Assembly: GCF_025717605.1 (NCBI RefSeq)
Contig: NZ_JAJIRQ010000002.1
Coordinates: 143,884-207,883, forward strand
Direction of reading: 5' to 3'
Length of the DNA: 64,000 nucleotides
DNA from: Paucibacter sp. TC2R-5
GTDB lineage: Bacteria; Pseudomonadota; Gammaproteobacteria; Burkholderiales; Burkholderiaceae_C
Shown one piece after another: positions 32,856 to 41,793 of the stretch; position 1 is the first letter of the stretch; each line of letters begins with the position of its first letter. A model generated the notes under the pieces. The model was not told where the DNA came from. It ran no database searches and saw nothing but the letters and a program-made list of their open reading frames with translations. Both the position numbers and the translations under genes were made by a program.

Positions 32856-35233
32856 AGAAATGGAGCCTGCGGATAGTCGCTGGCTTCTTGCTCGTCTTGC
32901 TAGGCGTCGCCGCCGCGCTGGCCTGGCATGTGCACAGCAAGCAGCCGCAGCGCTCGGGCGAGCTGACCATCAGCGGCCTGCACGCCGCCGTCACCGTTCG
33001 TTATGACGAATTCGGCGTGCCGCATATCGAGGCGCAGAATGAAGTCGATCTGTACCGGGCACTCGGCTTCGTGCATGCCCAGGACCGCTTGTTCCAGATG
33101 GAAATGCTGCGCCGCCTCTCGCGCGGCGAGCTGGCCGCCATCCTTGGACCCAAACTGGTCGAAACCGATCGGCTGTTCCGCACATTAGGCATACGCGCGC
33201 ATGCCGACGCCTATGCGGCGCGCGAATTCGCGCAGATCGACACGCCGGCCAAGCGCGCGCTGCTCGCCTACCTGGACGGCGTCAATCAGTTCCAAGACAC
33301 TCGCCCGGCGCCGCTGGAGTTCGACATCCTCGACATCAAGAAGCGCCCCTTCACGCCGGCCGACACCGTCAGCATAGGCGGTTACCTCGCCTACAGCTTT
33401 GCGGCAGCCTTTCGCACCGAGCCGGCGCTGACGCTGATCCGCGACCAGCTCGGCGCCGGCCATCTGAAGATCTTCGATCAGCCCTGGCAGCCCGATGGCG
33501 TCTTGCGCCAACAGCTGCGCCCCGGCGACTGGCAAGACCTGGGCCGCTTGGCCCAACTCAGTCAAGACGCCTTGGCCGCCGCCGGCCAGCCGCTGTTCGA
33601 AGGCAGCAATGCATGGGCGGTAGCAGGCGCACGTACCGTCAGCGGTAGGCCATTGCTGGCAGGCGACCCGCATATCCAGTTCGCCACACCGGCGGTCTGG
33701 TATGAGGCGCACCTCAAATGCCCCGGCTTTGAGCTTTACGGCCACCACCAGGCGCTCAACCCTTTGGCGTTGCTGGGGCATAACGATAAATTCGCCTGGA
33801 GCCTGACCATGTTCCAGAACGATGATGTGGACCTGGTGGCCGAGAAGCTCAACCCGGCCAATCCGAACGAGGTCTGGCACAAGGATCGCTGGGAGGCGCT
33901 GCAGTCGCGCGAGGAGCTGATCGCGGTCAAGGGCGCCGAGCCGGTCAAGCTGACACTGCGCCGCTCCAGCCACGGCCCCATCATCAATGACGCGCTGGCC
34001 GGCGCCGTGGGCGAAACACCGATCGCGCTCTGGTGGGCTTTTCTGGAGACCGAAAACCCGGTGCTGGAAGCCTTCTACGCCTTGAACCGCGCCGACAGCC
34101 TGGACAAGGCGCGCGCCGCCTCAGCGCAAATCCATGCGCCCGGCCTGAACATCGTCTGGGCCAACGCCGGCGGCGACATCGCCTGGTGGGCGGCCGCCAA
34201 GCTGCCCATCCGCCCGGCCGGCGTCAACCCCAGCTTCATCCTGGACGGCGCCAGCAGCGAGGCCGACAAGCTCGGCTTTTTACCCTTTGCGCAAAACCCG
34301 CAGGAAGAAAACCCGGCGCGCGGTTATGTGGTCTCGGCCAATCATCAGCCGGCCGGCGCCCTGCAAGTACCGGGTTACTACAACCTCTGGGACCGCGCCG
34401 AGCGGCTTGACTCGCTGCTGCGTGACCCGTCGATCAAATGGGCGCCAGCCAATAGCAAGGCCTTGCAGCTCGATGTGCAGACCGGATACAGCCAGCGCGT
34501 GTTGAGGCCGCTTTTGCCGCTCTTGCGGCAAGTGCCGGAACAGGGCTTGGTCGAGGAGATGGCCGCCTGGGACGGCGCCTACAAGACCGAGCTGCGCGCG
34601 CCGGTGCTGTATCAGCAATTCCTGTTCGAGCTGGCAAGGCTGGCTTTGCAAGACGAGCTGGGCGAAAAAGTCTTCAATAATCTGCGCCTGACCCGCGCGC
34701 TCGACCATGCACTGCCGCGCCTGATGGCCGACCCCACTTCGCCCTGGTGGGACAAGCGCGACACACCGGCGGTGGAGACGCAGGCCGAGATCGTCGCCGA
34801 GGCCTGGGGCCTGAGCCTGAGCTACCTGCGCCAGACCTTGGGGGCTGATGCCAAGAGCTGGACCTGGGGCCGCGCCCACACCGTCACCCATGGCCACCCG
34901 CTGGGCCTGCAAAAGCCGCTGGACCGGGTCTTCAATGTCGGCCCCTTCGCGGCGGCCGGCAGCCATGAGACGCCCAACAATATGGCCGCCCGCATCGGCC
35001 CAGCGCCCTGGGCCGTGGTCTACGGCCCGTCGACGCGGCGCATCATTGATCTGGCCAAACCGGCCGAGTCGCTGGGTATCAACCCGGTCGGACAAAGCGG
35101 CGTCCGGGGCGACCGGCACTACGCCGATCAAGCGCAGATGCACGCGCTTGGCCGGTACCGCGCACAGCATTTGGCCGAGGCGGATGTGGCTGCGCACACG
35201 CGCAGCACGCTGAGCTTGCAGCCGGCGCGCTGA
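32852..35233 (+). CDS. Penicillin acylase family protein (Ntn hydrolase)
   Basis: 793 aa from the ATG at 32852, which overlaps the permease stop. N-terminal hydrophobic segment (about 8-28) for export or anchoring. The precursor alpha part includes VRYDEFGVPHIEAQNEVDLYRALGFVHAQDR; the autocleavage site is before Ser252 in EGSNAWAV, which becomes the nucleophile of the beta chain. Conserved downstream blocks GDPHIQF and PGFELYGHHQALNP are present. The family cuts amide bonds in beta-lactams, acyl-homoserine lactones or other N-acyl compounds in the periplasm. Quorum quenching or N-acyl scavenging are both possible; sequence alone does not decide. Confidence 0.9.
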   Translation: MKKWSLRIVAGFLLVLLGVAAALAWHVHSKQPQRSGELTISGLHAAVTVRYDEFGVPHIEAQNEVDLYRALGFVHAQDRLFQMEMLRRLSRGELAAILGPKLVETDRLFRTLGIRAHADAYAAREFAQIDTPAKRALLAYLDGVNQFQDTRPAPLEFDILDIKKRPFTPADTVSIGGYLAYSFAAAFRTEPALTLIRDQLGAGHLKIFDQPWQPDGVLRQQLRPGDWQDLGRLAQLSQDALAAAGQPLFEGSNAWAVAGARTVSGRPLLAGDPHIQFATPAVWYEAHLKCPGFELYGHHQALNPLALLGHNDKFAWSLTMFQNDDVDLVAEKLNPANPNEVWHKDRWEALQSREELIAVKGAEPVKLTLRRSSHGPIINDALAGAVGETPIALWWAFLETENPVLEAFYALNRADSLDKARAASAQIHAPGLNIVWANAGGDIAWWAAAKLPIRPAGVNPSFILDGASSEADKLGFLPFAQNPQEENPARGYVVSANHQPAGALQVPGYYNLWDRAERLDSLLRDPSIKWAPANSKALQLDVQTGYSQRVLRPLLPLLRQVPEQGLVEEMAAWDGAYKTELRAPVLYQQFLFELARLALQDELGEKVFNNLRLTRALDHALPRLMADPTSPWWDKRDTPAVETQAEIVAEAWGLSLSYLRQTLGADAKSWTWGRAHTVTHGHPLGLQKPLDRVFNVGPFAAAGSHETPNNMAARIGPAPWAVVYGPSTRRIIDLAKPAESLGINPVGQSGVRGDRHYADQAQMHALGRYRAQHLAEADVAAHTRSTLSLQPAR

Positions 35234-35263
35234 GTTGCCATTCACCGAGGGTTTGAAGGGACG

Positions 35264-35719
35264 CTAAGCTTTTTGAGAGCGCGGCGGCCGAAAGCTGCGC
35301 TTCAGCACCGCCGCACCTGCGCCGCTGCCGCTGTCGGGCGCGACGGCGTCGTCGGTCACCAGCACGCTCGCGGGCGCGCAGCGCAGCGAGGCAAAGGTGG
35401 CCGCCAACTCGCACTTCAATTGCTGCAGCTGCGCGATATGCGCGTCGATCTGCGCCATCTTGGTCTGCAACTGCTGCTCGATCTCGGGCCGACCGAATTT
35501 GCCCTGCGCCAACAGCGGCAGGATGGCGCGGATCTCCTGCAGCGAAAAGCCCAGCGCCTGCGCACCGCGTATGAAACGCAGCTGCTCCACCTGGGCCGGC
35601 GCATAGCTACGGTAGCCGTTCTCCAACCGCGCCGGCGCCGCCAGCAGGCCTTGCTTCTCGTAATAGCGCACGGTGTCGGCGGAGATGTCGCAGGCTTTGG
35701 CGAGTTGGCTGATGTTCAT
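35264..35719 (-). CDS. MerR-family transcriptional regulator
   Basis: 151 aa from the ATG at 35719; a longer frame from 35770 adds 17 residues not typical of the family. Winged-helix start MNISQLAKACDISADTVRYY with EKQGLL and RSYAPAQVEQLRFI, then the dimer coiled coil. The C-terminal tail has Cys103 and Cys114 but lacks the Cys near position 78 that metal sensors such as ZntR/PbrR use, so metal binding is uncertain. It is divergent from an MBL-fold hydrolase gene, the common arrangement for a regulator and its target. Confidence 0.88.
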   Translation of the reverse strand: MNISQLAKACDISADTVRYYEKQGLLAAPARLENGYRSYAPAQVEQLRFIRGAQALGFSLQEIRAILPLLAQGKFGRPEIEQQLQTKMAQIDAHIAQLQQLKCELAATFASLRCAPASVLVTDDAVAPDSGSGAGAAVLKRSFRPPRSQKA

Positions 35720-35747
35720 CTTGGCTGCGAAAAATGAGGGCGAGGGC

Positions 35748-35777
35748 TTGACCTTGGAGCATAGACCCATCTTTAAG
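35748..35777 (+). promoter_or_regulatory. Candidate MerR-type promoter of the MBL hydrolase gene
   Basis: TTGACC (35748-35753) is followed by TTGGAG, then TTTAAG at 35772-35777, an 18-base spacer longer than the 17-base optimum, as at MerR-controlled promoters. The left half TTGACCTTGGAG looks like metal-type MerR operators, but a matching right half is not evident. Confidence 0.35.
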
Positions 35778-35819
35778 CTTGGCGCTCATCTCCTTCAATA
35801 GCTCTCAGGCAGCCACCCC

Positions 35820-36740
35820 ATGCGCATATTTCTCCTCCTCTTCTTGGCCTCGCTGATGTCCACCCTGCTGCTCGGCCCGGCCGGCGCAGTGCAGGGCCAG
35901 ACAGCTCAGACCGCCCAGCTCCCTGAGATCGGCTTCGCCATCATCAAGACCTCGCGGGTCGCCGTGATGGAGGGGCTCTTGGTGCCGGGCGGCAGCTTTA
36001 GCAAACAGATCGACTCCAACTTCTCGGCTTTTTTGATCAAGCACCGGGACGAATACTTCTTGTTCGACACCGGCATGGGGCGGCAGATCGATGGCCAATA
36101 CCGCGCGGACATGCCGCTGTGGTGGCGGCCGTTTTTCAAATACGAGGCCCCGGTGCTGCCGGCCCGGGAGCAACTGGACCGCGCCGGCATCCCGCCGCTG
36201 AGCCGGGTCATTCTCAGCCACAGCCATTGGGATCATGCGGGTGGCGTTTTGGACTTCCCCGAGGCAAAGATAGGCTTGGCGGCGGCCGAGATGGACTTGA
36301 TCCGCCACCCGACACGCGGGCCTGGCGGCAGCTGGGCCTCGCAAATCGGCAGCGAATCCATCCGATGGGACTTGCTTGAATTCAAGCCGCAGCCTTATCG
36401 CGGCTATGCCCAAAGCCTGGACCTGTTTGGCGACGGCAGCGTCGTGCTGGTACCCATGCCCGGCCATACGCCGGGTTCAACGGGGATGTTCTTGACAGTG
36501 GACAGCGGGCAGGTCTATTTCTTCATCGGCGATGTGGCCTGGACGGTCGACGCGATCAAGGCCGGGGCGCCGAAGTTCTGGGCCGCCGGCGCACTGGTGG
36601 ATGGGCACGCCGAGCAGACGCAAAGCGGCGTCGAGCAGCTGCGCGCCATGATGGGCAAAGACCCGGCGCTGGTGTTGCTGCCGGCGCATGACAGCGCCAC
36701 GCAAGACCGGCTGGGCTATTTTCCGCATTGGGTGAAGTAG
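35820..36740 (+). CDS. Exported MBL-fold metallo-hydrolase
   Basis: 306 aa, signal peptide about 1-27 (LLGPAGAVQG). The metallo-beta-lactamase fold zinc motif is HSHWDH at 134-139, followed by GHTPGSTG and a later GHAEQTQSG with an expected His ligand. The fold hydrolyses lactones, thioesters or beta-lactams; this subgroup resembles N-acyl homoserine lactonase-like enzymes, but the substrate is not decided by sequence. It is divergent from the MerR regulator, which probably controls it. The c-type cytochrome gene follows 58 bases later. Confidence 0.87.
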   Translation: MRIFLLLFLASLMSTLLLGPAGAVQGQTAQTAQLPEIGFAIIKTSRVAVMEGLLVPGGSFSKQIDSNFSAFLIKHRDEYFLFDTGMGRQIDGQYRADMPLWWRPFFKYEAPVLPAREQLDRAGIPPLSRVILSHSHWDHAGGVLDFPEAKIGLAAAEMDLIRHPTRGPGGSWASQIGSESIRWDLLEFKPQPYRGYAQSLDLFGDGSVVLVPMPGHTPGSTGMFLTVDSGQVYFFIGDVAWTVDAIKAGAPKFWAAGALVDGHAEQTQSGVEQLRAMMGKDPALVLLPAHDSATQDRLGYFPHWVK

Positions 36741-36798
36741 GCGAGCTACTGTGATTCAATCACATGCCCATCCAGTTTCTATTGCGGAGCCCGTCACC

Positions 36799-37626
36799 AT
36801 GAGAACCCCCTACTTCTCACGATTGCAAGCGCTGCTGCTGGGCATGGCACTGTGTGGCGTGAGCGCCCTGGCCGAGCCGCTGCCGACACCCGCCGCCTTG
36901 CAAGAATTGCTGAAGGCGCCGCCGCAAGCCGTCAAGGTGATCGAGCCGCACCTGAGCATTCAAGGCGAGCCATCGGTGCAGCGCGCCTACCTGGGCTACC
37001 CGGCCGCGCAAGTATTGCGTCAATTGCTCGGTGTCGACTGGAACAAAGCGCCGGCCAGCGAGATCGAGTTCCGCGCGCTCGATGGCTTTGTGGCCCGCAT
37101 CCCGGCCGAGCGCTTCGCCAAGTACCGCGCCTATCTGGTGTTCGGCTTGGCCGACGCCAAAGCGCCCTTCAGCGTGGACAACAAAGCGCAGGGCGAAAAA
37201 GACGTGCCGCTGGGCCCCTACTACCTGGTTTGGGACAATATCGCCGCACCCGAGTTACTGGCCGAGGGCGGCGCGCAGTGGCCTTATCAAGTCGCGCAAA
37301 TCAGCCTTCGCCAAGCCAGCCCGGTGGTCTTCCTACCTGCGGGCATGAGCAGCGAGCAATGGGGAGAGCAAGCGGCGCTGGTGCAAAAATTCTGCCTCAG
37401 CTGCCATCAGATCAACGGTTTCGGCGGCGACAAGATGCCGCTCAATTTGGCCGTTCGTGCCAAGCTGCTGGATGAGCGCACCTGGCGCGTTTGGCTGCTG
37501 ACCCCGCAGGCGTTCAAGCCGGGAACGAGCATGCCCGCGCTGCCCGACTCGATGGCGCCGGCCGAGCGCGAGGCGATTGCCGCCAAGCTGCACGCTTACT
37601 TGAAGGCACTGCCGGTGCTGCCCTGA
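36799..37626 (+). CDS. Periplasmic c-type cytochrome
   Basis: 275 aa from the ATG at 36799, supported by GGAG upstream. Signal peptide about 1-25 (CGVSALAE). The heme site CLSCH is at 199-203 (C199, C202, H203) and the likely sixth ligand is Met245 in GTSMPAL. The N-terminal 170 residues form a separate domain; segments such as EIEFRALDGFVARIP and YYLVWDN resemble the molybdopterin-oxidoreductase-like domain found in some periplasmic redox proteins. It could pass electrons from a periplasmic enzyme to the respiratory chain. No partner dehydrogenase is adjacent. Confidence 0.82.
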   Translation: MRTPYFSRLQALLLGMALCGVSALAEPLPTPAALQELLKAPPQAVKVIEPHLSIQGEPSVQRAYLGYPAAQVLRQLLGVDWNKAPASEIEFRALDGFVARIPAERFAKYRAYLVFGLADAKAPFSVDNKAQGEKDVPLGPYYLVWDNIAAPELLAEGGAQWPYQVAQISLRQASPVVFLPAGMSSEQWGEQAALVQKFCLSCHQINGFGGDKMPLNLAVRAKLLDERTWRVWLLTPQAFKPGTSMPALPDSMAPAEREAIAAKLHAYLKALPVLP

Positions 37627-37645
37627 GCACAGGGAGGATTTTGGC

Positions 37646-37990
37646 CTATTCGGCGCTGAGCAGCTTCAGGCCCAAGATGCCGACGACGATCAAGCTGATG
37701 CAGCCGATACGGGCCAGCGTCACGGGTTCCTTGAAAAGGAGCATGCCCAAGGCTGCCGCGCCGACCGCGCCTATGCCCGTCCAAACGGCATAGGCCGTGC
37801 CCACCGGCAGAGCCTTCAGTGCTAAGCCCAGCAACGAAAAGCTTGCCCAGGCGGCGCCAAAGGTGATGGCGGTGTAGAGATGACGGGTGAAGCCCTCCGA
37901 GGCTTTCATGCTGATGACCCAGACGATTTCAAGCAGGCCGGCGATGACGAGCAGTGCCCAGGCAGTGGGAGCTGAAATGGATGCAAACAT
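37646..37990 (-). CDS. SMR-family exporter (SugE/Gdx-like)
   Basis: 114 aa with four membrane helices. The sequence follows the SugE/Gdx branch: GLLEIVWVISMKASEGFTR (with the essential Glu in helix 1) and LPVGTAYAVWTGIGAVGAA. Gdx proteins export guanidinium in antiport with protons; other SMR members export quaternary ammonium compounds. I looked for a guanidine riboswitch in the 140-base upstream region and did not find one. The gene converges on the cytochrome gene. Confidence 0.88.
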   Translation of the reverse strand: MFASISAPTAWALLVIAGLLEIVWVISMKASEGFTRHLYTAITFGAAWASFSLLGLALKALPVGTAYAVWTGIGAVGAAALGMLLFKEPVTLARIGCISLIVVGILGLKLLSAE

Positions 37991-38162
37991 GGGGATTAAG
38001 AGTGCCAGTCAGTGCTTTGCGGCAGAGGCGGAATGCCTATGCACTGCAGGCACTTTAGAGCGACTCGGCGCTCGTCAGTGCCCGCTTGCGACGAATGGCA
38101 AGCGAGCGTGACGACTGGCCTCGCATACGATGGCAAGCGCCTCTCCATTTGCCACCGTGCCC

Positions 38163-38606
38163 ATGAATCGCATCAACATCAGCACCGACCAGGCGTTACT
38201 CGATCTGCCGCTGATTCATCGCTTCTTGAGCGAGCAATCCACTTGGGCGCTCGGCATCCCCTTCAGCACCGTGCAGCGCGCGATTGAGGCTTCGCTGTGT
38301 TTTGGCGCTTACCTGGACGGTGCGCAAATTGGCTTTGCCCGCGTCATCACCGACGGGGCAACTTTTGCCTATCTGGTCGATGTGTTTGTGCTGCCCGAGC
38401 ATCGGGGCTGCGGCCATAGCAAACGCTTGATGGCGGCCGTGATGCAGCATCCCGAGCTGCAGGGCCTGCGCCGCTTTTTGCTGGCCACCAGCACCGCGCC
38501 GCAGCTCTACGCGCAATTCGGCTTCACGCCGGCAGGCAAGCCGCAGGCGTTTATGGAGCGCCTGGAGCCGGACATTTACAAACGCCTGCCTCAGACCCAG
38601 GGCTGA
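38163..38606 (+). CDS. GNAT-family acetyltransferase
   Basis: 147 aa from the ATG at 38163; an ATG at 38130 is also possible. The acetyl-CoA loop is in DVFVLPEHRGCGHSKRLMAA, with the later YAQFGFTPAG motif. The family moves an acetyl group onto small amines or protein N-termini; the substrate is unknown. The first 40 residues, with WALGIPFSTVQRAI, match the short GNAT subgroup often annotated only as N-acetyltransferase. The 3' end overlaps the convergent GST gene by 16 bases. Confidence 0.83.
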   Translation: MNRINISTDQALLDLPLIHRFLSEQSTWALGIPFSTVQRAIEASLCFGAYLDGAQIGFARVITDGATFAYLVDVFVLPEHRGCGHSKRLMAAVMQHPELQGLRRFLLATSTAPQLYAQFGFTPAGKPQAFMERLEPDIYKRLPQTQG

Positions 38607-39241
38607 GGTAGCGCCTCGGTCGCCAACATGCGCTGCAGCGCCGGACGCGCCAGCATGCGCTGCAGATAGGCGCTGATAAGCGGGAAGTCACGCGCAGGCC
38701 GGCTGGCGAAACCACGCGTCCAGCGGCACAACATGAAGGCCATCGCGTCGGCCGCGCTGTAGTCCGCTCCCAGCAGCCAAGGCCCGCCATGTGAAGCCAG
38801 TTGCGCCTCGACCTGTGCCAGCAGTTCCACGACCCGCGCCTCGGCCGCCGCCTGCACTTCGGCCGCACCCTCGGTGTTGCCGGCCTTGACCCAGCGATCG
38901 GGGTAGAAGTAAGCAATCAGCGCCGGCTGCAGCGTGTTGGTCAGCCAGATCAACCATTTGTAGGCCTGCGCGCGCTCCGCTGTGCCCAAGGCAGGCAAGA
39001 GTCCAGCGGCCGGGTGCGTGTCAGCCAGATGCAAGAGGATGGCGGCTGTTTCGTACAGCACCATGTCGCCGTCCACCAGCACCGGGATCAGCCCGTTGGG
39101 ATTGAGCTTGAGGTACTCGGCCGACTTGTGCCCATTGTTGGCGCGGTCAACCTGCTTGAGCTCGAAGGGCTGGCCGATTTCTTCCAGCACGATGTGCGGG
39201 GCCATGCTGGCGTTGCTGGGGAAGTAGTGGAGTTGGATCAT
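38591..39241 (-). CDS. Glutathione S-transferase
   Basis: 216 aa, cytoplasmic. N-terminal thioredoxin-like domain (1-78) with MIQLHYFPSNASMAPHIVLE, the NPNGLIPVLVDGD cis-Pro loop and LYETAAILLHLAD glutathione-binding block; the C-terminal domain is all-helical (88-210). Length is standard. It conjugates or reduces substrates using glutathione. The catalytic Ser or Cys near position 9-12 is likely Ser9 or Ser12, as in beta/theta-type bacterial enzymes. No neighbouring gene gives a pathway. Confidence 0.88.
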   Translation of the reverse strand: MIQLHYFPSNASMAPHIVLEEIGQPFELKQVDRANNGHKSAEYLKLNPNGLIPVLVDGDMVLYETAAILLHLADTHPAAGLLPALGTAERAQAYKWLIWLTNTLQPALIAYFYPDRWVKAGNTEGAAEVQAAAEARVVELLAQVEAQLASHGGPWLLGADYSAADAMAFMLCRWTRGFASRPARDFPLISAYLQRMLARPALQRMLATEALPQPWV

Positions 39242-39290
39242 GAGGGCAAGCTTCTCTGCTATTGACGGTTGAGATGAGGTTCAGATCAGA

Positions 39291-41690
39291 TCAGAAGCCA
39301 CGCGAGAGCATGACCCTGAACTCCCAGATATTGACGCCATTCTGACCCAGGCTGAGATAGCCGCCGCCTGCGTCCAACATGGTGTGTTGATCGGGTGCCA
39401 CGCGCATGCCGGCGCGCAAGCTGCCGCGCCAGCTCTGCTTGTGACTACTGATGCTGGCGGCGATTTCACTCGCCCCGCTGCCAAACTGCTCTTGTGTGTC
39501 GCCGCCCGGCAGGTAAACATATTGCAGACCCAACTCGGCGTAGGGCATCACGCGGGTGCCGGCGCTGGTGATCGAGCTGTGATTGAGTTCGAGGGCGGCC
39601 TCCAGGGTGTGGTTGCGGCTGCTGTTCTCGCCCACCGGCAAGCTGACCGCGGTCCCCAGCACAAGCCCGTTCAAGCTATAGGCCAGACCGGTTCGCTCCG
39701 CGTACGACCAAGACAGGCGTGGCCGCAGCAGCACGCGCTCAAACTCGTACTGCCCGCGCGCGCTCACCATGGCCTGCTTGCGCCGGCCGCTTTGCTCGCC
39801 CTCCAGCCCCAAGAGCTGTGTGCGCCCACGGTCCTGTCCAAAGGACAGCGCCGCATCCATAGACCATTGCTCCGTCAGCCTCAAGCCCAAATAGGGCCCG
39901 ATACCCCAGCCGGTGGCCGTGTTGACCCAGTCACGCTCGAACCCTTCGGCTCTGCTGCTGTCCATATTCAGCATCAAGCCCGCGACCCAACCGCCGCCGA
40001 TGCGGCGATCAAGGCCGATGCTGAGCGCCTGAAGGCTGGAGGTGATGGGCGCCAAGCCCCGCAGGTCTTCGGTGTCGCTGACATAGCCGTCGACCCATAT
40101 ATTCCATGGGCTGCCTTCCAGCAAATCGCGGCCTCGAGTCTCGCCCAGGTTTGCCGGCGCGAGCAGCGCTTCGGGAGGGTCGAAGCAATCCACCGCCACG
40201 CTGCCCAGCGTCGCATCCAGACTCTGGCGCTGGCCATGGCAGGGAGGCAAGGCAGCGCGGGGCTGCGAGCCTTTACCGGGCATTTCTGGCATAACGCCGA
40301 TCACCGGCGGGGCGGGTGGCAGCACGCCGATGGGAGGTTTCACGCCCATCGGCAGCTCGGGCATAACGCCAGTTACAGGCGGCGCGGGCGGCAGCACGCC
40401 GATCGGGGGCTTCACGCCCATCGGCAGCTCCGGCATCACGCCGGTCACCGGCGGGGCGGGCGGCAGCACGCCGATGGGAGGTTTCACGCCCATCGGCAGC
40501 TCGGGCATCACGCCAGTTACCGGCGGCGCGGGCGGCAGCACGCCGATCGGCGGCTTCACGCCCATCGGCAGCTCCGGCGTCACGCCGGTCACCGGCGGCG
40601 CGGGTGGCAGCACACCGATTGGCGGCTTCACACCCATCGGCAACTCCGGCATCACGCCGGTCACCGGCGGGGCGGGCGGCAACACACCGTTCGGCGGCTT
40701 CACACCCATTGGCAATTCCGGCATCACGCCTGTCACCGGCGGCGCAGGCGGCAGCACGCCGATCGGCGGCTTCACGCCCATCGGCAGCTCCGGCGTCACG
40801 CCGGTCACCGGCGGCGCGGGCGGCAGCACGCCGATCGGCGGCTTCACGCCCATCGGCAGCTCCGGCATCACGCCGGTCACCGGCGGGGCGGGCGGCAACA
40901 CACCGATCGGCGGCTTCACACCCATTGGCAATTCCGGCATCACGCCTGTCACCGGCGGGGCAGGCGGCAGCACGCCGATCGGGGGCTTCACGCCCATCGG
41001 CAGCTCCGGCATCACGCCCGTCACCGGCGGCGCGGGCGGCAGCACACCGATCGGCGGCTTCACGCCCATCGGCAATTCCGGCATCACGCCAGTCACCGGC
41101 GGAGCTGGCGGCAACACACCGATCGGCGGCTTCACGCCCATTGGCAATTCCGGCATCACGCCTGTCACCGGCGGGGCGGGCGGCAGCACGCCGATCGGCG
41201 GCTTCACGCCCATTGGCAACTCAGGCATTACGCCGATCGGCGGAGGCTTCAAGGGGGGCAAGACCAGCGAAGGCAAGACAATCCCGTCTTTTTGATTTTG
41301 CGTGTCCAGCAGGCATTCCTTGTTGCCGGAGTTGGTGTAAAGCTTGTGGGTGCCGCCATTGCCGTTGGACACCACCAGCGACAGCGAGAGTCGCAAGCCA
41401 GGCCGATTCTTGCTCCAGGCATCCACCGCCTGATTGCCCTGCGCCGCCCGCAACTCGAACGAGGGGCCGGCGCTGGTCTTGGACAGCCAGACCGATCGAC
41501 TGCCCTCGCTGTTGACGCCAACATAGCGCAGACGGCCATCACTGGAGCATTTGTCTCCGGCCCATGCCGTGCCAAGCACGCTCATTGCGGCGGCCGCGCT
41601 GATCAAGCGCAGGGACCAGCTCAGTTGAGGATGCTTGCCTAAGAGGCAGCGATTGGCGGCAGGTGCGTGCATACGAAAAGTACTCTTCAT
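39291..41690 (-). CDS. Autotransporter-like outer membrane protein with 13 Pro-rich repeats
   Basis: 799 aa. Signal peptide (about 1-45, with a long charged leader and end GTAWA), a small N-terminal domain (46-140, two Cys), then 13 copies of a 24-residue unit based on PPIGVLPPAPPVTGV plus MPELPMGVK (about 150-462), a linker, and a C-terminal beta-barrel (about 530-799) ending in Phe with alternating-strand pattern, as in autotransporters. The repeats probably form an extended polyproline stalk holding the N-terminal domain off the surface. The repeats are almost identical at DNA level, so copy number should vary between strains and would stay in frame. The function may be adhesion (inference). 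Confidence 0.85.
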   Translation of the reverse strand: MKSTFRMHAPAANRCLLGKHPQLSWSLRLISAAAAMSVLGTAWAGDKCSSDGRLRYVGVNSEGSRSVWLSKTSAGPSFELRAAQGNQAVDAWSKNRPGLRLSLSLVVSNGNGGTHKLYTNSGNKECLLDTQNQKDGIVLPSLVLPPLKPPPIGVMPELPMGVKPPIGVLPPAPPVTGVMPELPMGVKPPIGVLPPAPPVTGVMPELPMGVKPPIGVLPPAPPVTGVMPELPMGVKPPIGVLPPAPPVTGVMPELPMGVKPPIGVLPPAPPVTGVMPELPMGVKPPIGVLPPAPPVTGVTPELPMGVKPPIGVLPPAPPVTGVMPELPMGVKPPNGVLPPAPPVTGVMPELPMGVKPPIGVLPPAPPVTGVTPELPMGVKPPIGVLPPAPPVTGVMPELPMGVKPPIGVLPPAPPVTGVMPELPMGVKPPIGVLPPAPPVTGVMPELPMGVKPPIGVLPPAPPVIGVMPEMPGKGSQPRAALPPCHGQRQSLDATLGSVAVDCFDPPEALLAPANLGETRGRDLLEGSPWNIWVDGYVSDTEDLRGLAPITSSLQALSIGLDRRIGGGWVAGLMLNMDSSRAEGFERDWVNTATGWGIGPYLGLRLTEQWSMDAALSFGQDRGRTQLLGLEGEQSGRRKQAMVSARGQYEFERVLLRPRLSWSYAERTGLAYSLNGLVLGTAVSLPVGENSSRNHTLEAALELNHSSITSAGTRVMPYAELGLQYVYLPGGDTQEQFGSGASEIAASISSHKQSWRGSLRAGMRVAPDQHTMLDAGGGYLSLGQNGVNIWEFRVMLSRGF
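40306..41241 (-). repeat. 13 tandem copies of a 72-bp repeat inside the autotransporter gene
   Basis: The conserved word GGCTTCAC or GGTTTCAC recurs every 72 bases from 40334 to 41198, giving 13 units. Differences between units are mostly single synonymous changes, with a few coding changes (M to T in two units, I to N in one). The last unit is partly degenerate. All units are adjacent, without unique spacers. Confidence 0.95.
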
Positions 41691-41793
41691 CGAGACTCAC
41701 TTTATCGGACAGCAAGCGTCGAAGCTGAGCGAGCACGGGCTGGCACCTGGCCGCAAGGCAAAATCAAGCCGCCTCATTCCAGCGTCCACACCC

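Noticed and set aside
37991-38130. Guanidine riboswitch upstream of the SugE/Gdx-like gene
   Set aside because: No paired hairpins with ACGR loops (mini-ykkC) and no ykkC-like core were found.
40306-41241. Possible CRISPR array because of regular repeats
   Set aside because: Units are directly adjacent without unique spacers, and the repeat is coding in frame with the autotransporter.
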